Source: Parus major
Lineage: Eukaryota > Chordata > Aves > Passeriformes > Paridae
Assembly (NCBI RefSeq): GCF_001522545.3
Contig: NC_031799.1
Coordinates: 32,280,781-32,344,780, forward strand
Length of the DNA: 64,000 nt
Direction of reading: 5' to 3'
Shown here piece by piece: positions 35,913 to 47,710 of this stretch. A program made the position numbers and the translations under genes. The notes below the pieces were generated by a model. That model searched no databases. It was given only the letters and a program-made list of their open reading frames with translations, and had not been told where the DNA came from. Numbering within the stretch: the first letter of the stretch is position 1; each line of letters starts with the position of its first letter.

Positions 35913-38828
35913 TTTATAAAAATTACATTCCAAAGCTTTGAGTCCATGTCCCACAGCTGCCAAAGCCGTCCCATGGCTGAAGTGCTGGTGTTGAGACTGG
36001 AGAAAAGGAAGCCATTTTTAGAAAGACAGAGTTATAAACCTTGCCCACATTAGGAAGATGAAAAACTGTCATTTTCAAGCCATTGTTTGCATAATGATAT
36101 AGAATACTGTTTGGTCTACCACAGTAATTAACAGAGTTAAATTTATGCATATCTGTTCCATATAAGTCTCTTCCACAACTGAAAATTTTCCTATAATCTA
36201 TCAGAATAAGTGGCTTTTCTGTTTGTCTCACTGAAGTTCTTGAAGCTCTTTTTCATTGTACTGTTTCCACTCTATGCAATCATAATTCAAAAAGCTAGTA
36301 GCTTTTTTTTGCACTAGTACAATATGTGGATGCTCTCTATGTGTGGAAATCTCACATCTGTGCATTTTAATAGAAACATATTAAAAGTTAATAGAAAATT
36401 AATAGAAACATGTTTATTTTGAAACAGTGCAAATAGTTCAAGAGGAAAATTAGAATTGTTATTACAATCAAAATTTGTATAAGTGTAGCTTTTCAAAGCA
36501 AACACCCAATGTCACTGTCATAAAAAGTTGCTTCATCAAAATGAGCAGCTCCTCTTTTTATGTAATTGTCCAAATTTATATGGTAGGTTCTACAGAATTT
36601 GTTAATTGAAAACAACAGGTGAAGGTAGATGAAAGAGTAATACAAAAGGTCTCTAGCAAGAAAGAAAAGATACTGACCTAAGATATTCCAAACTTCCTCT
36701 TCCGAGAGGAATGAGATCATGAATTTCACCTTGAATTTTCTATAGAGGTAAAACATGAGTGTAAAGAGCCATAATCTTTTAACAGATGACAATGACTCAT
36801 TTAAATGATTTTTAGGAATCTACTCTTTTTTGTTTTATTTAGACTACATCCTTGACTAAGAGCACCTTTTTCTACTGCTGCACAAAGGTTTTCAATTTTC
36901 TGCATTATAAATATAAACTGGTCATGCTAGTAAAAATATGTGATTTAATTGCTTTAGGTATTTGCAGATTTACCATTCCTCATGCTTCCATAATTCTGTG
37001 TTAGGGCTGGTATATCTTTAATGTTCTGCTAGTTTTCTTTCTTTGTGAATACATAATATATTTGCCATGTATGGGTATATGTGAACCCCTTTGCCATCTG
37101 AGTATTCCGTCTTGAGGCCATGTTTGCAACACAAGTCTCAGCAGTCTGAAGTAATGTAGACTTAGCAAGTGCTCACTAATCAATTTTTTGAAGCAGACTA
37201 GAGGAACAATTTACTGATTATTCTTTCAGCTTTATTTTTTCAGCTTTATTTACAAAGTGTCTCATGTTCTATGGCCCGAGATATCTTCAGGATCACAGGC
37301 TTTTGAAGAGCGCTTCTCTTGCTTTCAAGATGTACAGAGCTTTCTTAGCTGTCTGAATACAGGCAGAGTTTGTGATAAATGCTGCCTTTTGCAGTTCTAG
37401 AGACTGCCTGCTGTCCTCCACTCCTGGTTAATGCCTCTCAGCATCACTATAAATGTAAGGACAGCGCTCATTCACTAGGGCCCAGGCTGCCTCATGAGAA
37501 TGATGGGTGGACAATCCAGCCTAGGGTGCTGCAGCTGTCTAAGAGAGTTAACACACCAAAGGGATTAGAGAATGTTAGAAATGCTTAAGCTGCTTTCTTT
37601 TTTGGGTCCCACTAAACTATGCAAGAGTATTATCTCTAGAAAAAGTATACTAGTGAAAAATCACTGTCTGGTGTCAGAGATTAAAATTTAGTTTTTGGAC
37701 CTAAAAGTAATTCTGTATGTTTGTGTATTTCCTAGCTCTCATGTGGCCCATGCTTCTGGTCTAGGATGCTGACAAAAGGTTTTGGAAACTCCTGCCTCTG
37801 AACTGTGCAGTAAATTACACAGTCAGCAAAATGCAGTGATGATTATAGAGTTTACACCATTGATAGAAGTCTTGGACTCTAACATTTTCATTGCCGGTGC
37901 CAGAAATTGTTTCTCTTTCTTTAGGTCTCCTTTCCTTTTCTTTTAATTTATTTGTTTTATTATTTAATTACTTAAGTATTTATTTATTGATGATATAATG
38001 TGTGATTCTTATCTCATGGTTGCATAAAGCTTACAGTGATGATATTAAAGAACATATAGTTTTATAAATGGCTTTGTAACAAGCATATCTATAGACAAAG
38101 CTGATGTGTTTCCATGTTTATATAAAGAACTCAACAAGTTTGGGTTTGGAGGCCTGAATAAACCCAGGTCAGAATCAAGTGCTTAGCTGCAGAACTGTAT
38201 TGTCATGTTTATTCTGCTTCTAGTATCTAGATTTAAAAATTTAAATACTTGAATACCTAAGAATGGATGACTATAGAATCAGAATAAATCCTGAGTTGTT
38301 TGTCCTCCATTGTAATATCAATAAGTACAACATTGTTTCAATAAAAAATTTCTACATACTGCAAGCAATTTTTATATTATAATGAATGTGTTTAATTTGT
38401 TGGCATTTTCGATTAATATTGTATAATTTTCTTACTAGATTCTTATTGAAGCTTACATTCAAGTCAGCTTCATTTTTGCTCTTCTGTTTCCATGTCTTCT
38501 CTTCCTTGTAGCTTTCAGATTAGCAGACCTGACTCCACATAGGCTGGCTGTACTCCACTGGAACTGTAACAAGACATTTGTCAGTCTGATCATATCAGAT
38601 TTTTTGCAGACTTTTGGGGAAGCAAGATTGTTTGTAGAGTCTGAACAGCAGGCTGATAAAAAAAAAAATCTGTTACAGGAAGTTGGACATATAATATCCA
38701 AACTTGAAATGATAATCCAGTGTGGTATTTTTTGTGCTACACAGAGGCTGTTTATTAGAGTGTGCTTTCAAAATAAATGAATTAATTTTTTTTTCCTAAC
38801 CTGGTACAATCTTTTATTCTTAACACAT

Positions 38829-38907
38829 CTTATCCAAATATGTATTTGGATATATAATAATATATATATATATATATAAATATATATTTGGATATATATA
38901 TATTATA
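38829..38907. repeat. AT-rich palindromic repeat
   Basis: A 10-bp inverted repeat, TATCCAAATA (38831-38840) and TATTTGGATA (38843-38852) with a 2-base loop, leads into a long alternating (AT)n tract. A further copy of ATTTGGATATATA follows near 38885. The whole unit can form cruciform structures and may be unstable in length. Confidence 0.85.
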
Positions 38908-40585
38908 GTCGTTAATTTATCATTCTACAGAGAGATTACTGTTTGAATAGGAAGTTTTTTTTCAGTTCCATTTAGGTTTTCACTCTGTATCATCCTTACT
39001 TGACCTCCTTCAATAGCAATGTTTCTTCCCTCTTCTTCTGCTAGATTAATGTGAGCTCTGAATATGAATGTACTGTGATAGGTATTAATTATAATTCCTG
39101 ATTATGATGAATATAGGAATGGATCTGCACTAGAATAAGAAGATAGTGAGGTTGGAACAAAAAGGAAGGGTGGGGTATTATTCTTCAAAGTGTTAACTTT
39201 TTCTCTGTACTACCTACCCCTAATAAAATTATTTTTTTGTGCAGAGATGAGATTTCCCTCTGCTGTCATGTATCACACAAACAGATCTGCTGACCATTCT
39301 CTGTGCACTGACTTAAGTTTTCAGATGCTGTATACCTTTACCACTGTGCAGCTTCTGGTTTTGGACCTGGGCCAAGAGTTTTATTGCGAATTCATGGGTA
39401 GCGAAAGATGGATTTAATGTGTACTCAGAGTCAATTACTTGCTGAAAATTCTAGATCAAGTTTTCTACATAATGAGATTATTTCCTTCTTTCCCATCCTG
39501 TGGAAAAAAATCAGTTGTATTTTTGTATAGCAAGAAAGGTGTGCTATTACTCCTGCATGCATTGCATCAATGCTCTATGATTTCAACTGGAATTGTGAAG
39601 AAATAGGTTGCAGATTCCATTATATATATGAGTCTAAACCAATCAAATATATTATTTTTAAATATATAAAGAAATGCACCTAATTGGGATATTGGCTAAT
39701 ATATTCTTTTTTAGAAATCACATGATTGCAGTATTTAAGTGTATTTAACTATATAGTTAAGTGGAATTCACAGAGTTCGTAATATGTGTGCATGATTTTT
39801 TTTTCTCCTTTTGGTTTTAATATACAGAGAAGAAAATACAGAAATTATTGATTCTGGAAGCAGTTCTATGACCTTTTTATTGCTTGATTCTGCCCCTTCC
39901 CCCTCCCCCCCAAAAAAACAACAAACAAACAAACTATCAAAATATTTACTATTTTATTTCTTTATATTAAGCTGGTGAATTTGTTGGAAACCTGATATCT
40001 AAGATAGACCTTTGATGTAATATTGTCAGTAATAGCAAGTGATTTTTCAATAAGTAATTAAAAAGTCACTTGCTTGTCAAGGTTTAAAAATTAATTAGCT
40101 TTAATGAAATTGCTTAAAAAGGAGCAAGGAAGGGAAAGAAACTATAAAGGGAAAATGTTGGGCAGATATTTGTTCTGTTCACTTGTTTCAGAAATGGTGG
40201 TCCGCTAAACTTAGTACATATCACAGGCTTTTTTGAACTTCAGAAACACAGCTGCATTTTAATTTAAATTGCTACTTTAGCTAAAATTACAAATTTATAT
40301 AACAGTAAAATATCTTCAGAGACTTAACACACCTATTTTAATTGTGTTAAAAAATGTACTTGCAGCTGTATTTTATCACATCCACATTTCAATATACTGC
40401 TGAAAATTCCCACTATTATCTGCAGACACTGCACGGTCATTTCATTTCATTCTGTGTGCTTTGCTTTCCTTATTTGTGTGCTTAAATGTCCATGAGAAAC
40501 TGAAAAATAATAGCCAAGTTATTATTTTATTATATCCTTTTTATCAGTCTTGGCATAAAGAATGGAAGAAAAATCACTTCAGAAT
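38908..40585. other. Unique stretch
   Basis: An acceptor-like ATTTTTTTGTGCAG ends at 39244 and is followed by 57 open codons to a TAA at 39415; see findings. A C-run then (AAAC)n repeat lies at 39901-39935. Nothing else is recognised. Confidence 0.35.
39901..39935 (+). repeat. Poly(C)/(AAAC)n simple repeat
   Basis: CCCTCCCCCCC is followed by seven A and then CAACAAACAAACAAAC. It is a low-complexity tract. Confidence 0.9.
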
Positions 40586-40705
40586 GCCTCTCAGCCTCTC
40601 CTCACAGGGCAAAGGCTCCATCCCCACTGCCTTGGTGCCTCCTCTCATCTCCAGTCAGCTTGTGGATGTCTTCTGTGCATGCAGGGTGATATTCACGATG
40701 TGATC
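40586..40705 (-). mobile_element. CR1 LINE fragment
   Basis: On the plus strand it reads as antisense CR1: 'cctctcagcctctcctcacagggcaaaggctcca' (consensus ctctcagcctctcctcatagggca..), 'tccccactgccttggtgcctcctctc' and 'ccagtcagcttgtggatgtctt'. Similarity weakens after about 40705. G+C-rich sequence to about 40910 may be a more diverged continuation. Open frames crossing this zone are shadows of the repeat. Confidence 0.8.
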
Positions 40706-43700
40706 TGATGTACACAGCAGAGAGAGGCAAATCCCTTCCCAGGCTCTGGGGCTGTCTTGTAGCCATGTGCCCAGACAATGCTGTCCCCTGTGGCTGCCCA
40801 TGTGCATGGCTGGCCACTAGCTGCCCTCTGGAGCCACCCCAAAGAGCCCCAGCCTGCACCCCAGAGGGTTCTGCCTCTCTGGGAAAGACATTCCTGTTGC
40901 CAAATATTTCTCATAGTCTTTTTGGCCAGTTGTCATGCCTTCAAGTATAAAAACTATCCAATAAGAATTGTTTTAAATGTAAACAACAGTGTCCAAGGTA
41001 GTCATGTAAACAAAACTTTGCTGTCCACAGAAGGTACAATAGAACAAACTTGAAAGTACAGGCAAGCATGACCAAAGATTAGTGGTCTAGTTATAAAATG
41101 CTTAAAATCACAAGATTGCATCAGGAATTTAGTTAGTCTTCCAGGCTGTCATATCTAGGTGTTCACCAGTACCTAGAAACTGAAGGCTGCTGTATATTTG
41201 TTCTTCAGGAGAGTTGCAATATAAGCAAAAGGAATCACCAGCAGTGATTCTGTACTAATTTATCTGGAATGGAAAATGACCTCACATATCAGATCAACCA
41301 TCTCCAATATTTTTTCCCTTATTAAGCAAATAAGAATCAGGAGATTGTCATTAACAATTAAAATTATTGGAAATGTTTTTCTTTCCTTTTGTTGTTTCTG
41401 TAGATGTAGTTAAGTAGCTTGTGGATCTTTGATATTATTTTAACTAAACATTATGATAACAAGAAATGTTTTTAACACTGTCTTCAGTGGCTTTGAGGCC
41501 TATGGTAAAATACATTGCTTGTTGTCTGGTAGTGGTTACAGAGTACCATCAGGCCAAACATCATTCCATTTAAGATACATGTTTGAGGAAGAGCAGTTTG
41601 TCCTTGGCTTTTACCTGATATCTGCAGAAAACAAAAGCTATCTTATTTAGTTGTGAAATTCCATGTAAATGTCTGATTGTGAACCTATTGTTTATAATTA
41701 TTACATGAGTAATGTTACTAAAATATTGTGATATTAAGATATTATTTTATTACAATAATAAAAAATTGTACATAGAAATTTACTCATCTTTCCCTCTTTA
41801 TTTTATTTACATTAATATCAGTTAAAACCTACTGAAGAAGGGGGTGTATTTTTTTATTGCTTTCAAATTTTATGAGTAATAGCCTCTATAGCAATCATTT
41901 CTTCTTCTTTCCTTCTCGCTCCCCCAGTTCTTAAGTCCTTCCTAAAAAATTCAAAATATTATGTCCATTATTTTTTCCTCTGGATATGCTTGAATTCTCT
42001 TTGTCTGCTTATTTCTTCTCTTTCCCTTCTTAAGAAGTCATCTAGTTCTGTGGCATAGAAATAAAGTGAAATCAATGTCAACAAATTCTTGCCATTTTCC
42101 ATATCTGTTTCTTTTTTCAATTATTTCTGTCTTAAATTTTATATTCTAAATACAAATCCTACAGTTAATTTCTGAAAACTCTGTAGAAGACACATAAAAT
42201 TAAGGATATTTGAGTATAATCTTCTGTGAGGTATTTACATGCCAAAAGTACCTTCTGTTTTCTTTTGAGCAAACTATCTTCAAATTTATTGCCTGAAGAA
42301 AACAAAGAGTAAAAACAGAAATAAATTAATGGAACATACCCACTGTGGCAGAAGACACTGTCATTTTATTCATATTATAAACCTCTATATACTCATCAAA
42401 ATTCTCCTTACATTGTTTTCACTGCAAGGTTACATTTAAATTGTTTTAAGTGCAAGGTTATTCCAGAGCCTCATTGCTCTGATAGTTAGAAACATTACTA
42501 TGTTCTTTACTTATGTTATGTTTTGCATTTATCTTGCAGAAGAGATCTGGTAAGATTACCCCACTAGACTTTTTTAAATGTATTTTTAAGCTTCTGGATG
42601 TTGTGGAATAGATGCATAACTTTCTGCCTCCTGTCTTGAGTGTAACTTAAACTAGGGACTATCCTAGATCTGATGGATGGTTTGTCTTGTGATGAGGACT
42701 AAAATAGTGACCAATTCTATATATCAGTCCAGCACAAAAATTCTTTCTTTACAGTGGAAATGTTTGACTTAATGGAAGGAGCAGAAATCAGAAAGCAGCA
42801 AAAAACACAAAAGACTAATTTCAACCTCTAATGTTGTATTACAAGATTTTGTTGATCCAGTTCTGAGTAACTATGGTTGTTTTTACACATTTGTCATTTT
42901 TTAGGACAAACAAGTCAATGAAGTAAATGAATGAATGTTTCATGTTGTTCACAATATTTTTTACAACAATTTGTCAGTTTCACACATTTTATTACAATAA
43001 CTTTTAAAGATATTTTATAAAGAAAAGGATAAATAAAATCTTCACAATTGAAATATCAACACTAGTGCATAATTTCTTAAAAAATAACAATCAGTTCAAC
43101 CTGAAATGTTCAATATATTTTATCAGCATATACAAAACATGTCATAAGTTCAAAAAATAGTTTCTATTGTCTAAAAGACATTGCTCTACAACTTTATCAA
43201 TAGTCATATTTCTAATGAGAAGTGCTATACATAAAAAGATGGAAGATATTTAACAGTAAGAATTCAAAGCAAGAGCAAGTTGGAAGGTTGCAGAACTACG
43301 CTTGAAAAATATTTGAAGGTAATGTTTAAAATAAATTTTTTTTCAGACTTTCAAAGCTGTAGAATGAAAATTCTATACAGTATAAAGTGTTCTTTAAAAA
43401 CAATATTTCATATTGTTTTCAAATACATTATTATCTTTGTTGGAGTAGTTTTTTCCTTTATATAAAAAAAATACATTTGTGAGTACAGTTGTTACAAGGA
43501 CTCCCAGATGATGGATTTACTGTGTGCTGGTTGCTGCTGCATATTCAGAGAGGGATTCAAGTGAAAATCTCACTGCAGGAATATTTTTCCTATTCCTTCA
43601 CTCTTGAGAAATGCAATGTCATAATTGACTGTGTGAAATGATATATGGTGTGAATTGCCCTCTGAGCTGCAGAGGAGCTGAGTGCTTTAGAGACATATAA

Positions 43701-44439
43701 CCAGATAGTAATGGAGATTAATGAAGATAGATGCAGAAAAAAAAAGACTGCTGTTAACAGAAGTATTTTAAAAATGTGCCATCATACTGAGAAATAAATA
43801 GCCTAAATGTTAAAAAAACCCAAAAATAATGGAAAAAACTAAATGATGCTGAGAAGTAGCTGTCTTAATTAATCATCCTTTTAGAACCTTAATGATCAAG
43901 AAACTATGGATATCAGGCATGGAGTTTACCTTATCAATCCCATTTCCACAGCTGGAAATTAAATTTTTTAGTACTTTTCTTCAGCATAAAGTCAAATGTT
44001 TTACCCAGCTAGTTTTAAATGGCTTAAATAACGGATATCGGAAATTCAGTGATAGTTTTCTGGCTGATTTATGTGGAACTTCAGGTCATTGGCCAGCTTT
44101 TGGAATTTCATCATTTATGCTGAAGGAATACCTAGAAAAGGAGCAGTGAATATGCTGTAACTGTGCCTGGTGGTGAGGCTTGTGATTAAGGAGTGAGAAC
44201 ATGCTAATGCATGACCATTCAAGATGGATTTAAGAGCTGGTGGAGGATACTACTACATTTGCAATCTGGATTCATGATCTGAATATATGATAAACCTTTG
44301 CTTGAATTAAGGTGCAAATGAGACCATATGGCAAATGTACAGATTTTATCTAACAGTAAATGTGAGGTAGAGAGATAGAAATAGGAAGTGGGGACAAGGA
44401 GAAGAAGGGAAAGAGGGATTAAGATATCACCACTATGCG
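40706..44439. other. Mostly unique AT-rich stretch
   Basis: The first 200 bases may continue the CR1. A 10-base segment at 42540-42549 is bracketed by consensus splice sites (see findings). The stretch near 42460-42500 faintly resembles antisense CR1 ('ttccagagcctcattgctc'). No gene is supported. Confidence 0.35.
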
Positions 44440-44720
44440 GATTCCTGCAGCAACCCGCTGGTCTTTCTTTACCTTGGTCTTCTCAGAGGTGAGGATGCCT
44501 GAATCTTTCTTCTGGAGGTACCAACTTTTATACAGTCCAGGTCTCAGCTAGTCACGGGGCCTAGATGCCATTCCCATAACTTGAGATGGCAAGTATATAA
44601 GCACTTGCTTCCTTGCCCACAGTTTGCCACAGTGAAATTAACATCTTAACATCTGTTAGACCTGGAATCAGAGCTCCTTCCTGTTCTGACATCTGTGTCT
44701 ATCTCAAGTTCATGTTGTGG
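44440..44720. mobile_element. Possible eroded LTR-like segment
   Basis: This block is richer in G+C and CpG than its surroundings, with GTATATAAGC near 44593 as a TATA-like box and several short direct repeats (ATCTTAACATCTGTTAGA, ACATCTGTGTCTATCTCA). It lies 300 bases upstream of a clear LTR. I cannot match it to a family or find ends, so it may be a second LTR relic or simply unique sequence. Confidence 0.2.
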
Positions 44721-45034
44721 TGGCTTGTTTTATAGGAAATTCCTTCTTTGATATTGTTTTGAGAGAGTTATCTACATTCTTGTATGCCCTTACAGAAGTT
44801 CAGAAGGCAGATCGGATAAATGAATATTGGTGGAACCTGAAACCTGTCTTGGGGAGTACACATACTTGTAAGATTATGCCTTCAGCCTGCAGTATTGTGA
44901 ATTACTCCCTGAATGTGCTATTGTCAAGAAACTGCAGAATGAGAACTTCACAGGTCCACCTGCTTTTATTGATTAGATTAATTGCAGGATAAGTGAAGAA
45001 GAGAGTGGTAGGTATCCTAGATATCCAACTATAT

Positions 45035-46122
45035 TGGGTGGGTCCGGCAAAATTTTGGTAACAGGGGAGCTAAAGGAATGGCCTGTGTAAGAAGATGCCA
45101 ACCAATTTCCCTGTGCCTCATAGTCAGTGCCAGCTGCCTCCAAGACAGCTCAGCTTTGGCTGCTGTGGCCAAAGCTGAGCTCATTGGTGATAGTGGCAGC
45201 ACCTCTGTGGTAACAGATTATAAAAGTGGGGAAAATACCCAACTGCAACAGTAATTGCAGCCAGATGAGTGAGAATATGAGAGAACCAGCCCCCACAGAC
45301 ACCAAAGTTTGTGCAGGAGAGGGATAAGCTCCATGCACTGGAGCTGGCATTCCCCTGAAGCCCGTGATGGAGACCACAGGGGGCAGCTGTGCCCCTGCAG
45401 CCCACAGAGGTCCACAGTGGAGCAGATACCCACCTGCAAACCATGGAGGACCTCACAGCAGATGGGCCTGAAGGAGCAGGTGAATGCCTGAAGGAGGTTG
45501 TGACTCTGCAGGAGCTGTGGCTTCATGGAAAGAGGAGCCCATGCTGAAACAGGTTTTCTGGCAGGACTGGAGACCCATGGAGCACCAACACTGGTTTTCC
45601 TAAAAGACAGCACCCTATGGAAAGGACCCACACTGAAGAAGTACATGAAGAACTTCAGCCTGTGGAAGAATTCATGCTGATACATTTCATGAAGGACTGC
45701 TTCCCATGGAGGGACCTCATGCTGGAGTAGGGGAAGAGTATGCCACTCCCTCCTGTGGAAGGAGTGGAAGATGTAATGTGATGAACTGACCAAATCCTCA
45801 TTCTTTATCCCCTGAGTGTCTTGGGAGGATGAGATAGAGAAAATCAGTAGTAAAGTTGAGCCTGGATAGAGGCAAGGGGGAAGAAAGATGTTTTAAAATT
45901 TAATTTCTCATTACCCTGCTCGATTTGATTGGTAATAAGTGAAATTAATTTTCCCAAGTCAAATCTCTTTTGTCTGTGATGGCAATTACTGGGTGATTTC
46001 TTCCTGTTCCTTACCTAAACCCATGAGGCTTTCATTGTATTTTCTGTTCCCTGTGCAGTTAAGGAAGGGGTGTGATGGAGTGGCTCCAATGGGCACCTGG
46101 TGTCCAATCAAGGTCAACCACA
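45035..46122 (+). mobile_element. Long avian ERV LTR, solo type
   Basis: The 3' half matches a long LTR common in bird genomes: repeated 'ggaccc-a-gctgga-cag' modules around 45560-45740, then 'gatgaactgacc', 'gattggtaataagtgaaattaattttcccaagtcaaatctcttttgtctgtgatggcaatta' and the end 'ggcacctggtgtccaatcaaggtcaacc'. It has a TATA box (TATAAAA, 45219-45225) and a polyA signal changed to AATAAG (45934-45939). Ends are approximate: TG at 45035 and CA at 46121-46122. I see no viral genes and no partner LTR, so it is most likely a solo LTR left by recombination. It is diverged by point changes and probably silent. The family is ERVL-like by memory of sequence, not by search. Confidence 0.75.
45147..45181. 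repeat. Perfect 14-bp hairpin in the LTR upstream region
   Basis: AGCTCAGCTTTGGC (45147-45160) and GCCAAAGCTGAGCT (45168-45181) are exact reverse complements, separated by TGCTGTG. The element ends 37 bases before the LTR TATA box. Its perfection contrasts with the divergence elsewhere in the LTR. Confidence 0.9.
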
Positions 46123-47474
46123 ATAATATATGACCCTGTATGGAATGACCATACCAAAAATGTTAACAGCAGTTACCTTTATGCTCTCATTCTCCCAGAA
46201 AAGGACAAGGGGAGTCTCTCCCATGGCAGCTCCTTACTTTGAAACAGAATTTTCTATTTTCTGAGCTTGAGAGAACAGTGGTTTTGTCAGAGCCAGCTGG
46301 CAAGATTACCCCTACCATAAACGTACAGTCCAACTAACTAATCTATGGTATATAATTTAGGGAAAGATTTTCCAGAACAATTATTTGTAGATAACATGAA
46401 TGGCTTAACTGACTCAAGATCTAGAGGTTCCTTTCATTTTTCAGACCAAAGTAGCTTGTTCCAGAACTTTTGCAATCTGCATTATCTATAATTTTGTAAT
46501 TCTTGAAAAACATGATTCTGATGTGCACAGAAATTATCTGCTTATCTCTTGTAAAATAATACATGACAAAAAAATGTCATAACATTTGGAATGGGACATG
46601 ACTTTACCTGCACCAAAGGTGTTTACAGATTTAGACTATTCCCTCTCCCCCACCCCGCTTCATTAAAGATAATCAGATACCTTTTTTTCTGCTACATTTA
46701 CCTTTGTGGTCTTTATTTGAATGAGTACTGTTGGACAAGCTGATTTATGTTTAACTTGTACAAGGCAGTCAAGAAAAGGTGGTATGAAGTGTCTTAAACA
46801 TTTAGCTTTTTTGTCTGCACATGCCTGGTAAGTGGGGAGAAGGTAATTAAGAGTACAAACAGTTGGGTCCTACTCCAGAAGTATCATCATGTACCAGGAC
46901 TGAGCATAGCTGCAAGGTTTCTTCCCAGGTTTTATGTCAAATGGCTCACTGCTGTTTCATCTAGAGTACTAGATTCTCATTGAACCTTTTTCTTCTACCA
47001 TCTGAGTTCTTTCTCAAGAAATACCTTTTACATTTTCTTTAGTTCACAGCATTGGAAAATAATTTTACAACTTTGGATGACATCTAGAAATAGCATTTTC
47101 TTCATAAGCATCTTTATCACCATTCTTCAAATTCTAATTATTTCTCCATAGTTGTTTTGACTATTTTTTTTTCCATTGCACTTCCAAAATGTCAGTTTGA
47201 TTTAGCTTGATGTAATCAGCTGGAATCTACACAGTAGACAGAGGTAGTTTGAATATTATCCTCATTCCTTAAAGGTACCACACACTAAATTTCTCAATAT
47301 CAAAACTAGATTGGATTGTAGCATCTGTTGGTGCCATTGGTTTAGATTTTTGGTATATAAGTAAATTTTGATTACTTTTACAGATTTTGCTTAGGAATAA
47401 AAACCCACACATTAAACAGATTAAGTAGTCTTACAGCCTCCTTATAAGGGTAAGTTCCAGAGCATAAAGCTGTG
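46123..47474. other. Unique stretch
   Basis: The first 200 bases after the LTR may still be retroviral but show no clear primer-binding site or gag. The rest is AT-rich and unrecognised. Confidence 0.35.
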
Positions 47475-47710
47475 AATGTCAGGGAAGGCTTAAGTTGGAT
47501 ATTAGGAAAAGGTTCTTCACCCAGAGGGTGTTAGACAGTGGAATAGGCTCCCCAGGGAAGTGGTCACAGCCTGAATGAGTTCAAGAAATGTTTGGATAAT
47601 GCTCTCAGGCACATGGTGTGACTCTTGGGGTGTCTTATATAGGGCTAAGAACTAAACTTTGATCATCCTTGTGGGTCTCTTCAAGCTTGGGGTAGGCTGT
47701 GATTCTCTAA
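47475..47710 (+). mobile_element. CR1 LINE 3' end (CR1-Y-like)
   Basis: In sense orientation the CR1 order is intact: 'gcttaagttggatattaggaaaaggttcttca', 'cccagagggtgttagacagtggaataggctccccagggaagtggtcac', 'gagttcaagaaatgtttggataatgctctcaggcacatggt', then 'gatcatccttgtgggtctcttcaagct' and the terminus 'ggctgtgattct' at about 47697-47708. It is 5'-truncated in the usual manner, with moderate divergence. The terminal TGTGATTCT fits the CR1-Y tail. Confidence 0.93.

Larger units (their letters stand above)
31763..38828. other. Long unique AT-rich stretch
   Basis: A pentanucleotide repeat sits at 31917-31943, a run of 15 A at 35898-35912 and a tandem TTTATATAGC pair at 33873-33892. Open frames at 35431-35646 and 35923-36231 have no convincing splice sites. 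The zone 37370-37590 is richer in G+C and might be an eroded repeat. No gene is supported. Confidence 0.35.

Noticed and set aside
40602..41053. Several 80-90 codon frames on both strands
   Set aside because: They overlap a CR1 fragment and its G+C-rich continuation; none has splice sites or a known domain.
45218..45793. 191-codon open frame on the minus strand
   Set aside because: It lies wholly inside the ERV LTR, antisense to it, and owes its length to the G+C-rich repeated modules.
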